Positions 34,990 to 43,260 of a stretch of DNA of 64,000 nucleotides are shown one piece after another (the first letter of the stretch is position 1; each line of letters starts with the position of its first letter). The position numbers were made by a program, and so were the translations under genes. The stretch is from Meandrina meandrites (lineage: Eukaryota; Cnidaria; Anthozoa; Scleractinia; Meandrinidae), in the NCBI GenBank assembly GCA_963693305.1, contig OY855914.1, positions 14,351,699 through 14,415,698 on the forward strand, given 5' to 3'. The notes under the pieces were generated by a model. The model was not told where the DNA came from. It searched no databases and saw only the letters and a list, made by a program, of their open reading frames with translations.

Positions 34990-35275
34990 AGTAGTATAGT
35001 CGGAGTCAAACGAATACCACTTTGGGTGCACCTAAATTTTTCACCTCTTTACGAGACTAGTAGTCAGGGACCAAAGCCAAACCATGCTCACAAAGCTCGC
35101 ACGGTTTGGCTTTGGTCCCTGACTATAGTCTCGTAAAGAGGTGAAAAATTTAGGTTTACCAAAGTAGTATTCGTTTGACTCCGACTATACTACTAGGGGA
35201 AAGAAAGGGAGTAAAAGGGAGTGAAACCCACGGCGGGGACAAGCAATTAGAGAATTGACACCGTGCAGTATAAAA
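34990..35275 (+). repeat. Left terminal inverted repeat with internal hairpin
   Basis: 286 bp, mirrored at 50447-50732. The outer 205 bp (34990-35194) are themselves an imperfect palindrome: the outer arm (AGTAGTATAGTCGGAGTCAA onward) pairs with the inner arm ending GACTATACTACT, around an asymmetric centre near 35092 (ATGCTCACAAAGCTCGCAC). The inner 80 bp are not palindromic and end in a TATA motif. Confidence 0.95.
35268..35275 (+). promoter_or_regulatory. TATA motif at the inner edge of the left TIR
   Basis: GTATAAAA lies at the very inner edge of the terminal repeat, 73 bp before the PolB ATG. The identical motif in the right repeat faces the 50215-50439 gene, so each terminal repeat seems to carry an inward promoter. 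Confidence 0.55.
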
Positions 35276-35347
35276 GTTTTTCAATTAGAGAATTGCCGCC
35301 TTAAGATTATAATAATTAATTAAAAATATTTTTCTACAAAATATACG

Positions 35348-38300
35348 ATGGACAAAATAGACTTCGAATCATTAGAAAATGTCACCCTCGAATCTCTTGA
35401 AGAAGAACTTGCAAAAATAGACCCCGAAGAACTGCGTTATTTATCGCAATTACTTTCAGAAAACGTGCCTGCGGTTAAAAAGATAATAAGGAATGTGTTG
35501 GAAGAACCAATCCCAGAAGAAACAAAGAAGCGATTAAAACTGCCTTTAAAACCAAAACCTTACCAACCAATAGCACCTCCAAGAAAAAGGAACAGAAGAC
35601 AAAAAATGATTAGACAGTTTGAACTTCTGAGGCTGTTTGATCCCCTCCACCCGCTAAACATAAGAAATGTGGCAGACTACCAGAATGAGGTTGTGGATAA
35701 GTACAAGGACGAAACAACTGAGGGTGTAGAGAAGATAAAAGGTAGGCGTTATATTCGGTGGCGCTTCAAAAAGAATCTTGAAAGAGACCAAACATCAAAA
35801 TTCATGGAAAAAATAAGAAAGGACGTAAGAACATCATTTTACATAAGGTACGTTTTTGCATTTAATTTGCGCAACATTGAAGACGGAACCTTTCTTACCT
35901 TCTACCAAAATGAAAAAGGCTCCCGATGGATAAACAAGCTAGAAGACGCGGAAAAATGGCTGAGGGAAAGGGAGTCTGAACGTCTGGAAGTAGATAGAAT
36001 TGAAAGACCAGACACAAAATGGATCTTCGACCACTACTATGCTGTTGATGTAAAAGCTGTGGTCGACCGGCAACCTCTGATGGGGACAGGCCCATTACCA
36101 GACTGGCTGCGCAACCTTGCGCGCGGGAATCATGCAATGGTGACACTGGACACCTATAGAGATAACATGTGTCTATGGCGTTGTATCGCTGTGCACAGAG
36201 GAGCTAGGGCAGATCGAAGCACAAAAGTAGCACAAGGTCTGGTGAAGAGTTTCTTCAAGCTCAGGGATACACCGACGAACTGTGTAAAAACCTCACTTGA
36301 TGAATTGGAAAAGGTAGAAATGCACCTGAATAAGGGCACCGCTTTCTCTAGTTGGCTAGGCATCAGGGTTTATATACCAGAGCGTGTGGATGATAAAGAA
36401 GTTGTATGGCACCTCACAAGAAATCCAGCGTCGAAGTTTAAAAACGTTATGACAATCGGTATTTTTGGAGAGCATTCATTTTTGATAAAAGACATTACAA
36501 AGTTAGCGAAAATTTATGCATGCACCCATTGCAACGCAAGATTCACAAAGGTTTGCAATCTTCAACGTCATGCAGATAGATGTGTGCAAGGGAAAACAGT
36601 AATAGATTGTCCCGGAGAAAAGGTTGAAGCGCCACAGACAGCTTACCAGAAAGCATTTTATCCAAAGCATCAAGCCTCAAAAGAATCAATTCAGTGTCTT
36701 GAGTACGTGGCAGAGCATCGGAAAATCCCCATTCACCACGCAATGTCTGGCCACGGAGGAGAGCGTTGGATAGGGAAAAGCCCGGTTGATGGTTACAACC
36801 ATAAGGATAAGATTGTGTTTCAATACCATGGTTGCCACTGGCACGGCTGTCCAAAATGTCACCAGGATCGTGACAGAATAATCGGGCATGACGGTCAAAC
36901 AAGAGAAGAACTCTACCAGGCAACAAAGAGAAGAACAGCTTATCTCAGAAAGGCAGGATACGAAGTAATAGAGTGTTGGACGTGCGAAGTTGGAGATAGA
37001 TATGTCGAACAACTACCAGAAGCAAAATCAAAAAACTACCCACACGCGATCTTCTACGATTTCGAGTCGTACGGAGACGAAAGTAAGCGGAAGGAGCTGA
37101 CAGACAGACTCACTATCGTTAACGAACACGTTCCAGTCTCGGTGAGCATCGGTGACACGCTTGAAAGAGAGCCAACCCACATCTGTGAAAGAGATCCGAA
37201 AATAATGACTCGCAAGTTTGTGGAAGAGCTGGAGAGGCGGGGCAGAAACATCAGGAAACGAGTAAGAGAGGAGTTTATGCCAGCAGACGTCGCCCTGCTA
37301 CCAAAAGACCAGAGGAAAAAGATTGAAGAATGGTGCGACCAGGTGGTAGTTACCGGGTTCAACTCGGGGCAATACGATCCGAATCTGATCAAAGAGTACT
37401 TCGCGGAAAAACTCGCGGACACAACCAACAAAGTAAGAGTGGCAAAGAACGGAAACAAAATTATGTTCATACTCACTTCTGGCTTCCGTTTCCTTGACAT
37501 AATGAACTACCTTGGACCAGGTACCTCCTACGAGAAATGGGTAAAAACCTACGATTGTAAAACAGTAAAATCCTGGCTCCCATACGAGTGGTTTGACAGC
37601 CTAGAAAAGCTGGATTACCCGGGATTGCCGGATTACCTGCATTGGTATTCAAAGATGAAAGGAGACTTTGTGCTAAAACTGTCGGAATGGAAAGCCTGCA
37701 AGAAGCTGTTCAGAGAAAAGGGAATGAAAACCTTCAAAGACTGGGTGCGTTACTATAATGATCTGGATGTGGCCCCAGGACTTGAGGCGCTGCAAAAGAT
37801 GAAAAACTTCTACGAAGAGAAGGGGATTGACATAATGAAAGACGCAGTCAGCGTTCCAGGGGTGAGCTTAAATTACTTGCTAAAAGGGTCTATTAAGCGC
37901 GGCGCGGATCTTTACGCCCCAAGCAAAGAAGCGTACGAGATGCTGAAAGAAGCGGTTGTTGGAGGGCCAAGCATCGATTTCACAAGATACCACGAAGTCG
38001 GAAAAACAAGAATAAGATCACATCAAATAGCAGAACCACAACTTTGTCAAAACATCGTCGGATACGATGCCAACGCCCTGTATCTCTCAACAATGCTAAG
38101 GGAAATGCCTTGCGGAAAGGAAAGTGTTGAACACCACTTTGACGACTTGACAGCGCCCTTTATACTAACACAAACTCTCAAAGAAGGAAGCTGGTTCGGG
38201 TACGCAGAAGTAGATATAGAGATTCCGAAGCCATTGCACCCAAAGTTCGAGGAAATGTGTCCATTCTTCTATAACAAAGTGGTGCCAGCAAAAGCTGTTC

Positions 38301-39278
38301 CCGAACACATGCTAAAATACTTGCGGGATACAGGAAGAAAACGCGGAGAAGATAAGAAACTCATGGGGGCGTTGTCGGCAAAGAGGATACTACTATACGC
38401 CCCTCTGCTGGTTTATCGGACAATAGACTACACACCGGCAAAGATCTTTCCCTGGTTCGTGGAACAAGTCACGGAGGCTCGCCGGACAGGAGACGTTGAA
38501 AAAAGCAAAGCACTGTTGGCCGATGTGTTCAAACTGTTGGGCAACAGTGGGTACGGTAAGCTAATAGAAGCCTTGGAGCGGCAAAAAAACGTCATTTACA
38601 CCAAAGATGAGAAGGTAGTTGACAGAGCATTGCGAAGTGCATATTTCTCAGACCTTGACGAGATTGGAGAGGCGTATGAGTTAGAAAGCAGGAAGCCAAG
38701 GATAACAATAAGAAGACCATTTCAGGTTGGAATAGCGGTCTACCAGCTGGCAAAGCTGAGGATGTTGGAATTCTATTACGACTTCCTTGACGTGTACTTA
38801 GACAGAAAAGATTTCGAGTTGATTCAGATGGACACAGACAGCAACTACTTGGCTATCTCTGGTAAGAAACTCGAGGACATTGTGAAACCAGAGATGAAAG
38901 CAGAATTCGAAAAAAAAAAAAAAGAATTGGCTGGCATGGGACAAGTGGAGCGGGAGAACACCAGGTCTGTTTAAGCTGGAATGTGAGGGGGACAGGATGA
39001 TAGCACTTTGCCCCAAATGCTACTATATTGACGACCGAGGAGAAAAAAAGAAGTTCAGCATAAAAGGAATGTCAAAGAAGCAAAACAATATAACCTGGCA
39101 GCGTTTCAAGGCAGCGTTAGAAGGAAACAAGGATATGGCAACAAACAGAGGGTTTCGGATGCGGGATGGAAAAATAGTAACTTACGAACAGGAGAAGCTG
39201 GGGTTGAGTGCATATTATGACAAACGATGGGTGCTACCTGACGGGATACACACCGAACCAATTGAATACCACATTTAA
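35348..39278 (+). CDS. PolB: Protein-primed-type DNA polymerase B, one frame change
   Basis: The replicative polymerase of the element, about 1310 residues over two frames. Modules by approximate residue: 270-385 an OTU-like segment (NMCLWRCIAVHRG with Cys, later GEHSFLIKD with His); 391-412 a C2H2 finger (CTHCNARF...HADRC); 490-560 a Vsr-like nuclease segment (YHGCHWHGCPKC ... GYEVIECWTCE); exonuclease motifs YDFESYGD (570), GFNSGQYDP (670) and YYNDLDV (801); polymerase motifs DANALYLS (905), LLGNSGYGK (1063) and MDTDSNYL (1160). The first frame runs 35348-38974. At the A14 run 38910-38923 the conserved C-terminal region continues in the +1 frame, which ends with TAA at 39276-39278; one A too many (or two too few) explains it. 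The cause may be a real mutation, polymerase slippage or a sequencing error. The start ATG is 73 bp from a TATA motif in the terminal repeat. It is convergent with the integrase. Confidence 0.93.
38910..38923 (+). other. A14 homopolymer with frame change in PolB
   Basis: Fourteen A in a row. Codons before it follow the PolB frame; conserved C-terminal polymerase residues after it are in the next frame. Without compensation the protein stops at 38974, soon after the DTDS catalytic motif. Confidence 0.85.
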
Positions 39279-39301
39279 GTGGGGTAAACCCCACACCCCC
39301 C
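39279..39301. repeat. Palindromic mini-repeat, short form
   Basis: GTGGGGTAAACCCCAC followed by ACCCCC, starting one base after the PolB stop codon and reaching the first base of the integrase stop codon. It is the only sequence between the two convergent genes. Same family as the other Polinton palindromes. Confidence 0.75.
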
Positions 39302-40290
39302 TAGGTAACTTTGGCTGGAGGTAATTGTGTGTTTGGAGGTACAACAAGCAGTTCTTCACGTACAAATCCACGTTTGGGTCCGTCATGTAAATAGTAGAGA
39401 ACGGGCTGATCAGGTTTGGTAAAAGAACGTTCAAGGTTGTAAACTTTCAAAGACCAGATTGGATCAGTGGCTCTTTTCGTTCCACCTTCAAGCTCGCCAG
39501 GTTCGTACAAATACCGAACCATAACGATGGATGGGAGCTTTTTTTCATTCAAACCAACAGGTCTCAAATATTTAGTTGACGGCTCTGCATAAACATTTTT
39601 TTTCTTGATTGCGGTAGCAGGTTTCATACCAATCAACCGCGTGACTTGGTTGTTCAGAGCAGAAACAACTGAGGGAAGCCTTTTTACCCACTCAGTGGAC
39701 CGCTGACCCTCATTGCTACGCATTTCAACCGCGTACTGATACCCGAACAAACGCTCAGCCAAGGTACGGTTGAAACGTTCAACGATAGCTTGGTCTCTGT
39801 GAATTTCAGGGCGGCCGCGTCTGATAGAAGTTTTGTGCTTCTCCATTTCTTTTGTAACAGCGCCCATGAATTCGCGCCCAGGATCAACCTGCAGCATCTG
39901 CGGCCACTTCAGAGGTCCACGTGTATAAATTGTCTTAAAAGCTTTGGCAACCTCGTCAGAATTTTTAGAGGTTAAGGGCTGAGCTTCTTTTAATCTGCTG
40001 GCAACATCAACAACGGTAAGCGCGTATTTGTAAGTGCTACGGCCCACTTTGTCGTGCGGCAGAAAAAGAAGATCTGCCTGATGCACTTTGTTGGGTGAAG
40101 GCACGTCGAATTTTGGACGAGGAATGTAGCGCGGTGCGGGGAGGTAGATCTGCCAAAGCGCTTGTTTGAACAACCATTCTTTAGCAACAACTTCAGGTAC
40201 CTTTGCAGCAACCGCTAATTTTTTAATTGCAGAGATACCTTTCCAGTAACCTTGTGGGCTGTAATAACGCCGCTCCAATTTTCTATCCAT
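39301..40290 (-). CDS. INT: Retrovirus-like (rve/DDE) integrase
   Basis: A 329-residue protein that would insert the linear element DNA into the host genome by strand transfer at its AG-starting ends. The N-terminal part (YWKGISAIKKLA ... ALWQIYLPAPR) is typical of Polinton integrases. The catalytic core shows D in HQADLLFLP, D in LQVDPGREFMG and E in QAIVERFNRTLAERLFG, the DD(35)E triad. The C-terminal part holds beta-rich LKVYNLERSF...LYYLHDG. No frame break seen. The ATG at 40288-40290 follows a TATA-like stretch shared with the divergent 40320 gene, 29 bp away. The stop abuts the palindromic repeat next to the PolB stop. Confidence 0.95.
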   Translation of the reverse strand: MDRKLERRYYSPQGYWKGISAIKKLAVAAKVPEVVAKEWLFKQALWQIYLPAPRYIPRPKFDVPSPNKVHQADLLFLPHDKVGRSTYKYALTVVDVASRLKEAQPLTSKNSDEVAKAFKTIYTRGPLKWPQMLQVDPGREFMGAVTKEMEKHKTSIRRGRPEIHRDQAIVERFNRTLAERLFGYQYAVEMRSNEGQRSTEWVKRLPSVVSALNNQVTRLIGMKPATAIKKKNVYAEPSTKYLRPVGLNEKKLPSIVMVRYLYEPGELEGGTKRATDPIWSLKVYNLERSFTKPDQPVLYYLHDGPKRGFVREELLVVPPNTQLPPAKVT

Positions 40291-40319
40291 TTAAATAATT
40301 ATGCGCGGCCATATATACA

Positions 40320-40913
40320 ATGGCTAAAAAAATGAGTTTGGGTAACCCTTACGATTGTGAACAGCTAAAAAAAGAGCTTATCAAAATGTTGGCAGAAAAG
40401 CAGGAAGCGTTAATAAAAAAAATCAAGCCAGAAAAAGACGACCTCGAAGGGGTGTGGGGAGCAACTCAGTTGCTGATATCCCACGAAGAGATGAGCCACC
40501 CTCCCAAACCAAAATTATGGTATTTAATTGCAGTACTAAAAAAAGTCGGCATTTCTTTAGAACAGGTTGGTGACGAAATGGGGTTGACCTTTTTGGGTAA
40601 TGTCATTTGCCAGTTCAAGCTGTTAAATCTCGGATCGTGTAACTACGTTTGTTTTTTATACAACTATTTTCAAAAGGTTTCACCTATCGATTGGCCCGCT
40701 AAAAACGCAATACTTAAAAAGCTCACGAAAAGATTGCCGAAGATGCAACAAACCAGAAATAAAGCGGATAAAAGTTTCAACAAATGGTGGAGAGAAGAAA
40801 TGTTAAAACAGGTATCAGGTTTCCCACCACGATTAAACAGAAGTTGTCTTAGATGTTCTGTTAACCTTTACCCCATGGGGTGTGGGGTTTACCCCACTGT
40901 CAGTGTGGTTTGA
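40320..40913 (+). CDS. Unrecognised Polinton protein, Lys-rich N terminus
   Basis: 197 residues; function not recognised. The N terminus is Lys/Glu-rich (MAKKMSLGNPYDCEQLKKEL) and helical-looking. The middle (LWYLIAVLKKVGISLEQVGDEMGL ... YVCFLYNYFQKVSP) looks like a small alpha-helical, death-fold-like domain, which is only a guess. A copy of the palindromic mini-repeat (40449-40484) is read through in frame as GVWGATQLLISHEE, and the 3' end runs through another copy (40871-40899), so the last 20 or so residues are probably repeat-derived. It starts 29 bp from the divergent integrase gene behind ATATATACA. Its stop overlaps the convergent 40889-41371 gene by 25 bp. Confidence 0.7.
   Translation: MAKKMSLGNPYDCEQLKKELIKMLAEKQEALIKKIKPEKDDLEGVWGATQLLISHEEMSHPPKPKLWYLIAVLKKVGISLEQVGDEMGLTFLGNVICQFKLLNLGSCNYVCFLYNYFQKVSPIDWPAKNAILKKLTKRLPKMQQTRNKADKSFNKWWREEMLKQVSGFPPRLNRSCLRCSVNLYPMGCGVYPTVSVV
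40449..40484. repeat. Palindromic mini-repeat inside the 40320 gene
   Basis: Contains GGGGTGTGGGGA, the core GCAACTCAGTTGC and TGATATCCCAC. It is a full-length copy lying in frame within coding sequence. Confidence 0.8.
40871..40899. repeat. Palindromic mini-repeat, short form, between convergent genes
   Basis: CCCCATGGGGTGTGGGGTTT then ACCCCACTG. It overlaps the 3' ends of the convergent 40320-40913 and 40889-41371 genes and supplies part of both C termini. Confidence 0.7.
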
Positions 40914-41371
40914 AAAACGCAGTTTGTCTTTGCAGTAGTAAAGGTGTTGTACTTTTTCACAATATCTTGATACTCCCCGTCAGAGATTACACCATCTTCA
41001 AGAGCGGTTGATATGAGAGAGTTGATCGTGCTCAGCGTAGCTTCAGCCAGGGTCTGTATTTTTTCGTGTTTTTTCGCTTTCCGCAGGAAAAATTTGATGG
41101 TAACCATGCAGGAGGTTGACACCAATGAAAACAAGGTGGCAGTTGCGATTAAAGGCCCCCCAACAACAACGCCAACCGCAGAAAGAGAAGCGGCGAGCCC
41201 AGAGCCGGTAAGAATGGTAGCGACTCCGCCTGTTAACGCACATACTGTTTGGCAACGTGTATGCCACCGTTTGAATTTGGCTGAGGTTTCGTAGTAGTGC
41301 ACCAACTGGTTTTCCAAATTTGTTTTGATCAATTCTATTTCAGCCCGCCTGAATTTTGTTGCAGAATCCAT
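40889..41371 (-). CDS. Small membrane protein with two Gly/Ala-rich hydrophobic segments
   Basis: 160 residues. After an amphipathic N-terminal helix (FRRAEIELIKTNLENQLVHYY) come two hydrophobic stretches, about residues 45-62 (VCALTGGVATILTGSGLAA) and 65-90 (SAVGVVVGGPLIATATLFSLV), the second leading into a basic KFFLRKAKKHEK segment, then a soluble helical tail. This looks like a hairpin membrane anchor; a role in host-membrane passage or virion membrane contact is only inferred. Its position between the integrase side and the PLA2 protein puts it in the virion block. The ATG at 41369-41371 is preceded by ATATATAGGAA. The last residues are encoded by the palindromic repeat. Confidence 0.7.
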   Translation of the reverse strand: MDSATKFRRAEIELIKTNLENQLVHYYETSAKFKRWHTRCQTVCALTGGVATILTGSGLAASLSAVGVVVGGPLIATATLFSLVSTSCMVTIKFFLRKAKKHEKIQTLAEATLSTINSLISTALEDGVISDGEYQDIVKKYNTFTTAKTNCVFQTTLTVG

Positions 41372-41399
41372 TTCCTATATATGTGTTAAAAAATATTTC

Positions 41400-41438
41400 G
41401 TGGGGTGTGGGTAGCAACTGAGTTGCTGATACCCCACT
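41400..41438. repeat. Palindromic mini-repeat 3' of the PLA2 gene
   Basis: GTGGGGTGTGGGTA, core GCAACTGAGTTGC, then TGATACCCCAC, ending two bases from the stop codon of the minus-strand PLA2 gene. Confidence 0.85.
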
Positions 41439-41440
41439 GC

Positions 41441-42298
41441 TTAGTCGCAATATTGGTTATGCCATTTTCCATTTTTATATACAACCCGATTACATGGACC
41501 AGTTGTATTTTTAGGGTGTGTCCAGAACTTTTTGCTGAACAGACCGGTTTTCGTGTTAAAGGCACCTTTTGCGATGTCACCACTCCAATACTTTTTAAAC
41601 AAATCCTTATAACCACCTGTGATAGCCATGATTGCAGCAGCCACATCTTGAGTCTGTTGAAAGCCTGGAATTTTTTCGCCGATCTTTTTATTGATCGTTT
41701 CACCGACACCCAATCCTACTTTTTGCTTCGAGCTGATTGCGTTGCGCGCCATAGCATGACCCCACTGCCGTTTGTTTTTGGGGATAGCGTCAAGCGCCTT
41801 CACCATTTTTTTGTCTGCATCATGTTTGCAGCCTTTCTCATTTTTCTTGCCCGCACAGACGGCATAATCAACGTCATGCTGCATTGCAACTGCGTCCGTG
41901 GCGCCTGTGGGCTGCTGATAAATCTTTAATATCTTTCCAGTTTTGGGGTCGTAAGAAAGCTGTTTTTCAAGGGGATTGTACAGCCCCGTGTAGTTGTGAC
42001 CGGGAAGCGTCCACCCTTTCTTTGGTTTAGGCAGCTTACCAATAGCTTTATGAATGTCAAAAGCCCCACCACGTTGGTAAAGAGGGTTTGTTGGGTCATC
42101 TACTCGATTACCCGCATAAATTCTCATATCATGGCCAGCACCACGTGGGGTACCCCCACTAATAAACCGTGTCTTGGTGATGCCACAACTTGCACATTTT
42201 ACTTTAAGCAGCCTTCTACCATTTTTTGCGGTTGCAAATGTTTCACTTCCCGGTACGTTGGGTGTGAAGCGTTTTTCTTTCACGCAGTATACCTCCAT
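41441..42298 (-). CDS. Virion phospholipase A2 protein with N-terminal Zn-ribbon
   Basis: 285 residues. The N-terminal 48 form a small Cys-containing module (MEVYCVKEKRF ... KCASCGITKTRFISG), a likely zinc ribbon, shared almost word for word with the next gene. Residues about 100-150 hold a parvovirus-type PLA2 pattern: the Ca-loop-like GHNYTGLYNPL followed by the catalytic HDVDYA and a later Asp/Lys-rich helix. Such domains in parvovirus VP1 and adintovirus virions cut phospholipids to help particles leave endosomes; that role is inferred here. The C-terminal part has a Gly/Ala-rich hydrophobic helix (DVAAAIMAITGGYKDLFKKYW). The ATG at 42296-42298 is preceded by ATTATATAGG. A palindromic repeat sits directly after the stop, and a short-form repeat (near 42142-42160) is read through as GGTPRGA. 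Confidence 0.82.
   Translation of the reverse strand: MEVYCVKEKRFTPNVPGSETFATAKNGRRLLKVKCASCGITKTRFISGGTPRGAGHDMRIYAGNRVDDPTNPLYQRGGAFDIHKAIGKLPKPKKGWTLPGHNYTGLYNPLEKQLSYDPKTGKILKIYQQPTGATDAVAMQHDVDYAVCAGKKNEKGCKHDADKKMVKALDAIPKNKRQWGHAMARNAISSKQKVGLGVGETINKKIGEKIPGFQQTQDVAAAIMAITGGYKDLFKKYWSGDIAKGAFNTKTGLFSKKFWTHPKNTTGPCNRVVYKNGKWHNQYCD
42142..42160. repeat. Palindromic mini-repeat, shortest form, in the PLA2 gene
   Basis: CACGTGGGGTACCCCCACT lies exactly at the junction between the shared Zn-ribbon module and the PLA2 part, read in frame. Confidence 0.6.
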
Positions 42299-42320
42299 CC
42301 TATATAATAATTAAAAAATT

Positions 42321-42350
42321 GGGGTATCAGCAACTGAGTTGCTACCCACT
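42321..42350. repeat. Palindromic mini-repeat 3' of the Zn-ribbon gene
   Basis: GGGGTATCAGCAACTGAGTT then GCTACCCACT, ending two bases from the stop codon of the minus-strand 42353-42775 gene. Confidence 0.8.
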
Positions 42351-42352
42351 GG

Positions 42353-42775
42353 TTAAAATGTCGGTTTTTGTATCAGTCCTTTGTCTTTCAACCAATTATG
42401 ATAACTTTTACTTCCACCATTACGTTTATACTTTGCGTAATCACGTTTGTATCCAGCTACCATTTCTTTCGCAGTCTTTGTAGAAACTGGATTAGGTTTA
42501 AATGCATCTTTCAAAAGTGAAAATCCTTTAGAGAAGTCTACAATCCACGGCACTTTATTCTTCTTGACTGCATCATATGTTTCTTTTGGATTTAAATGCT
42601 TCAAGAAATCAAATAAATTACCTCCTTCTTGAGCACTGACAAAACGTGTCTTGGTAATGCCGCAGCTGGCGCATTTTACTTTAAGCAGTCTTCTGCCGTT
42701 TTTTGTGGTTGTAAATGTTTCACTTCCCACCACATTAGGTGTGAAGCGCTTTTCTTTCACACAGTAAACATCCAT
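42353..42775 (-). CDS. Zn-ribbon protein, N terminus duplicated from the PLA2 gene
   Basis: 140 residues. The first 48 match the N terminus of the adjacent PLA2 protein (VYCVKEKRFTPNV, GSETF, KNGRRLLKVKCASCGITKTR) with few changes. The rest is unrelated: an amphipathic FDFLKHLNPKETYDAVKKNK stretch and a basic Lys/Tyr-rich tail (AGYKRDYAKYKRNGGSKSYH). The C-C...C-C spacing suggests a zinc ribbon used as a common tag, perhaps for capsid or DNA contact (inference). The ATG at 42773-42775 follows a TATAAAG; the start lies 2 bp from the stop of the upstream protease gene. Confidence 0.75.
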   Translation of the reverse strand: MDVYCVKEKRFTPNVVGSETFTTTKNGRRLLKVKCASCGITKTRFVSAQEGGNLFDFLKHLNPKETYDAVKKNKVPWIVDFSKGFSLLKDAFKPNPVSTKTAKEMVAGYKRDYAKYKRNGGSKSYHNWLKDKGLIQKPTF

Positions 42776-42777
42776 CT

Positions 42778-43260
42778 TTATACATTATGTGTAAAATAAT
42801 CCTTCACCACAGCCTCGTTGGCGTGTGTATTTTCTGAAAACATGCTCAAAATATCTCGAAACGACCGCCTTTGGTTACGTTCGTTCAGAAAAAGCAAACA
42901 GTAGTAGCCGCAGCGTACACTGGATTCCCACTGAAGCTGGTTGTCATTTCGTAGAAAGGTTTTGCTACCCTCGAGAATCAACTCAATTTCCCATTCCGCG
43001 GGCGGAGGTAAACCGAAAGAGTCAAAGTATTCCCGTGGGGTATCAGCAACTGAGTTGCTACCCCAGCAGCATACCCAGTGGGTGCCTGGCCCTCCAAGAT
43101 CATCCATGTTGATTATACAAGGGGAGTGGTTTTTACCCATGATTTCAATTTCATCTCTCGCAAATATACCTTTAATGGGGATTTTCAAGTATTGGCACCA
43201 TCGCTGCAAGTCATAATCAGTTAAGGGGACATCAACGAAGGCGGGCTTTTTTTTGGTCAC
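42778..43260 (-). CDS. PRO: Adenain-like (Ulp1-type) cysteine protease
   Basis: About 160 residues; the maturation protease expected to trim capsid proteins. Seen: LTDYDLQRWCQYLKIPIKGIF; catalytic His in LGGPGTHWVCCW; the Asp/Asn region in EYFDSFGLPPP; a Gln-containing NDNQLQWESS; and the nucleophile in VRCGYYCLLFL. Between HWVCCW and EYFDSFG the palindromic mini-repeat (43035-43065) is read as GSNSVADTP. No ATG precedes the domain: the frame opens with GTG at 43258-43260, seven codons after an in-frame TAG, and the next ATG is at residue 41. Possible explanations are a non-AUG start, an indel in the A8 run at 43247-43255, or a spliced leader exon (TTTATAG sits just upstream). It overlaps the small basic gene's 3' end by 29 bp. 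Confidence 0.88.
   Translation of the reverse strand: MTKKKPAFVDVPLTDYDLQRWCQYLKIPIKGIFARDEIEIMGKNHSPCIINMDDLGGPGTHWVCCWGSNSVADTPREYFDSFGLPPPAEWEIELILEGSKTFLRNDNQLQWESSVRCGYYCLLFLNERNQRRSFRDILSMFSENTHANEAVVKDYFTHNV
43035..43065. repeat. Palindromic mini-repeat inside the protease gene
   Basis: GTGGGGTATCAGCAACTGAG then TTGCTACCCCA, a full copy. Read on the minus strand it gives GSNSVADTP, placed between the His and Asp regions of the protease without breaking the frame. Confidence 0.88.

Noticed and set aside
34985..34990. A 6-bp target duplication as usual for Polintons
   Set aside because: Only CGTTT (5 bp) matches on both sides; the sixth base differs on either side.
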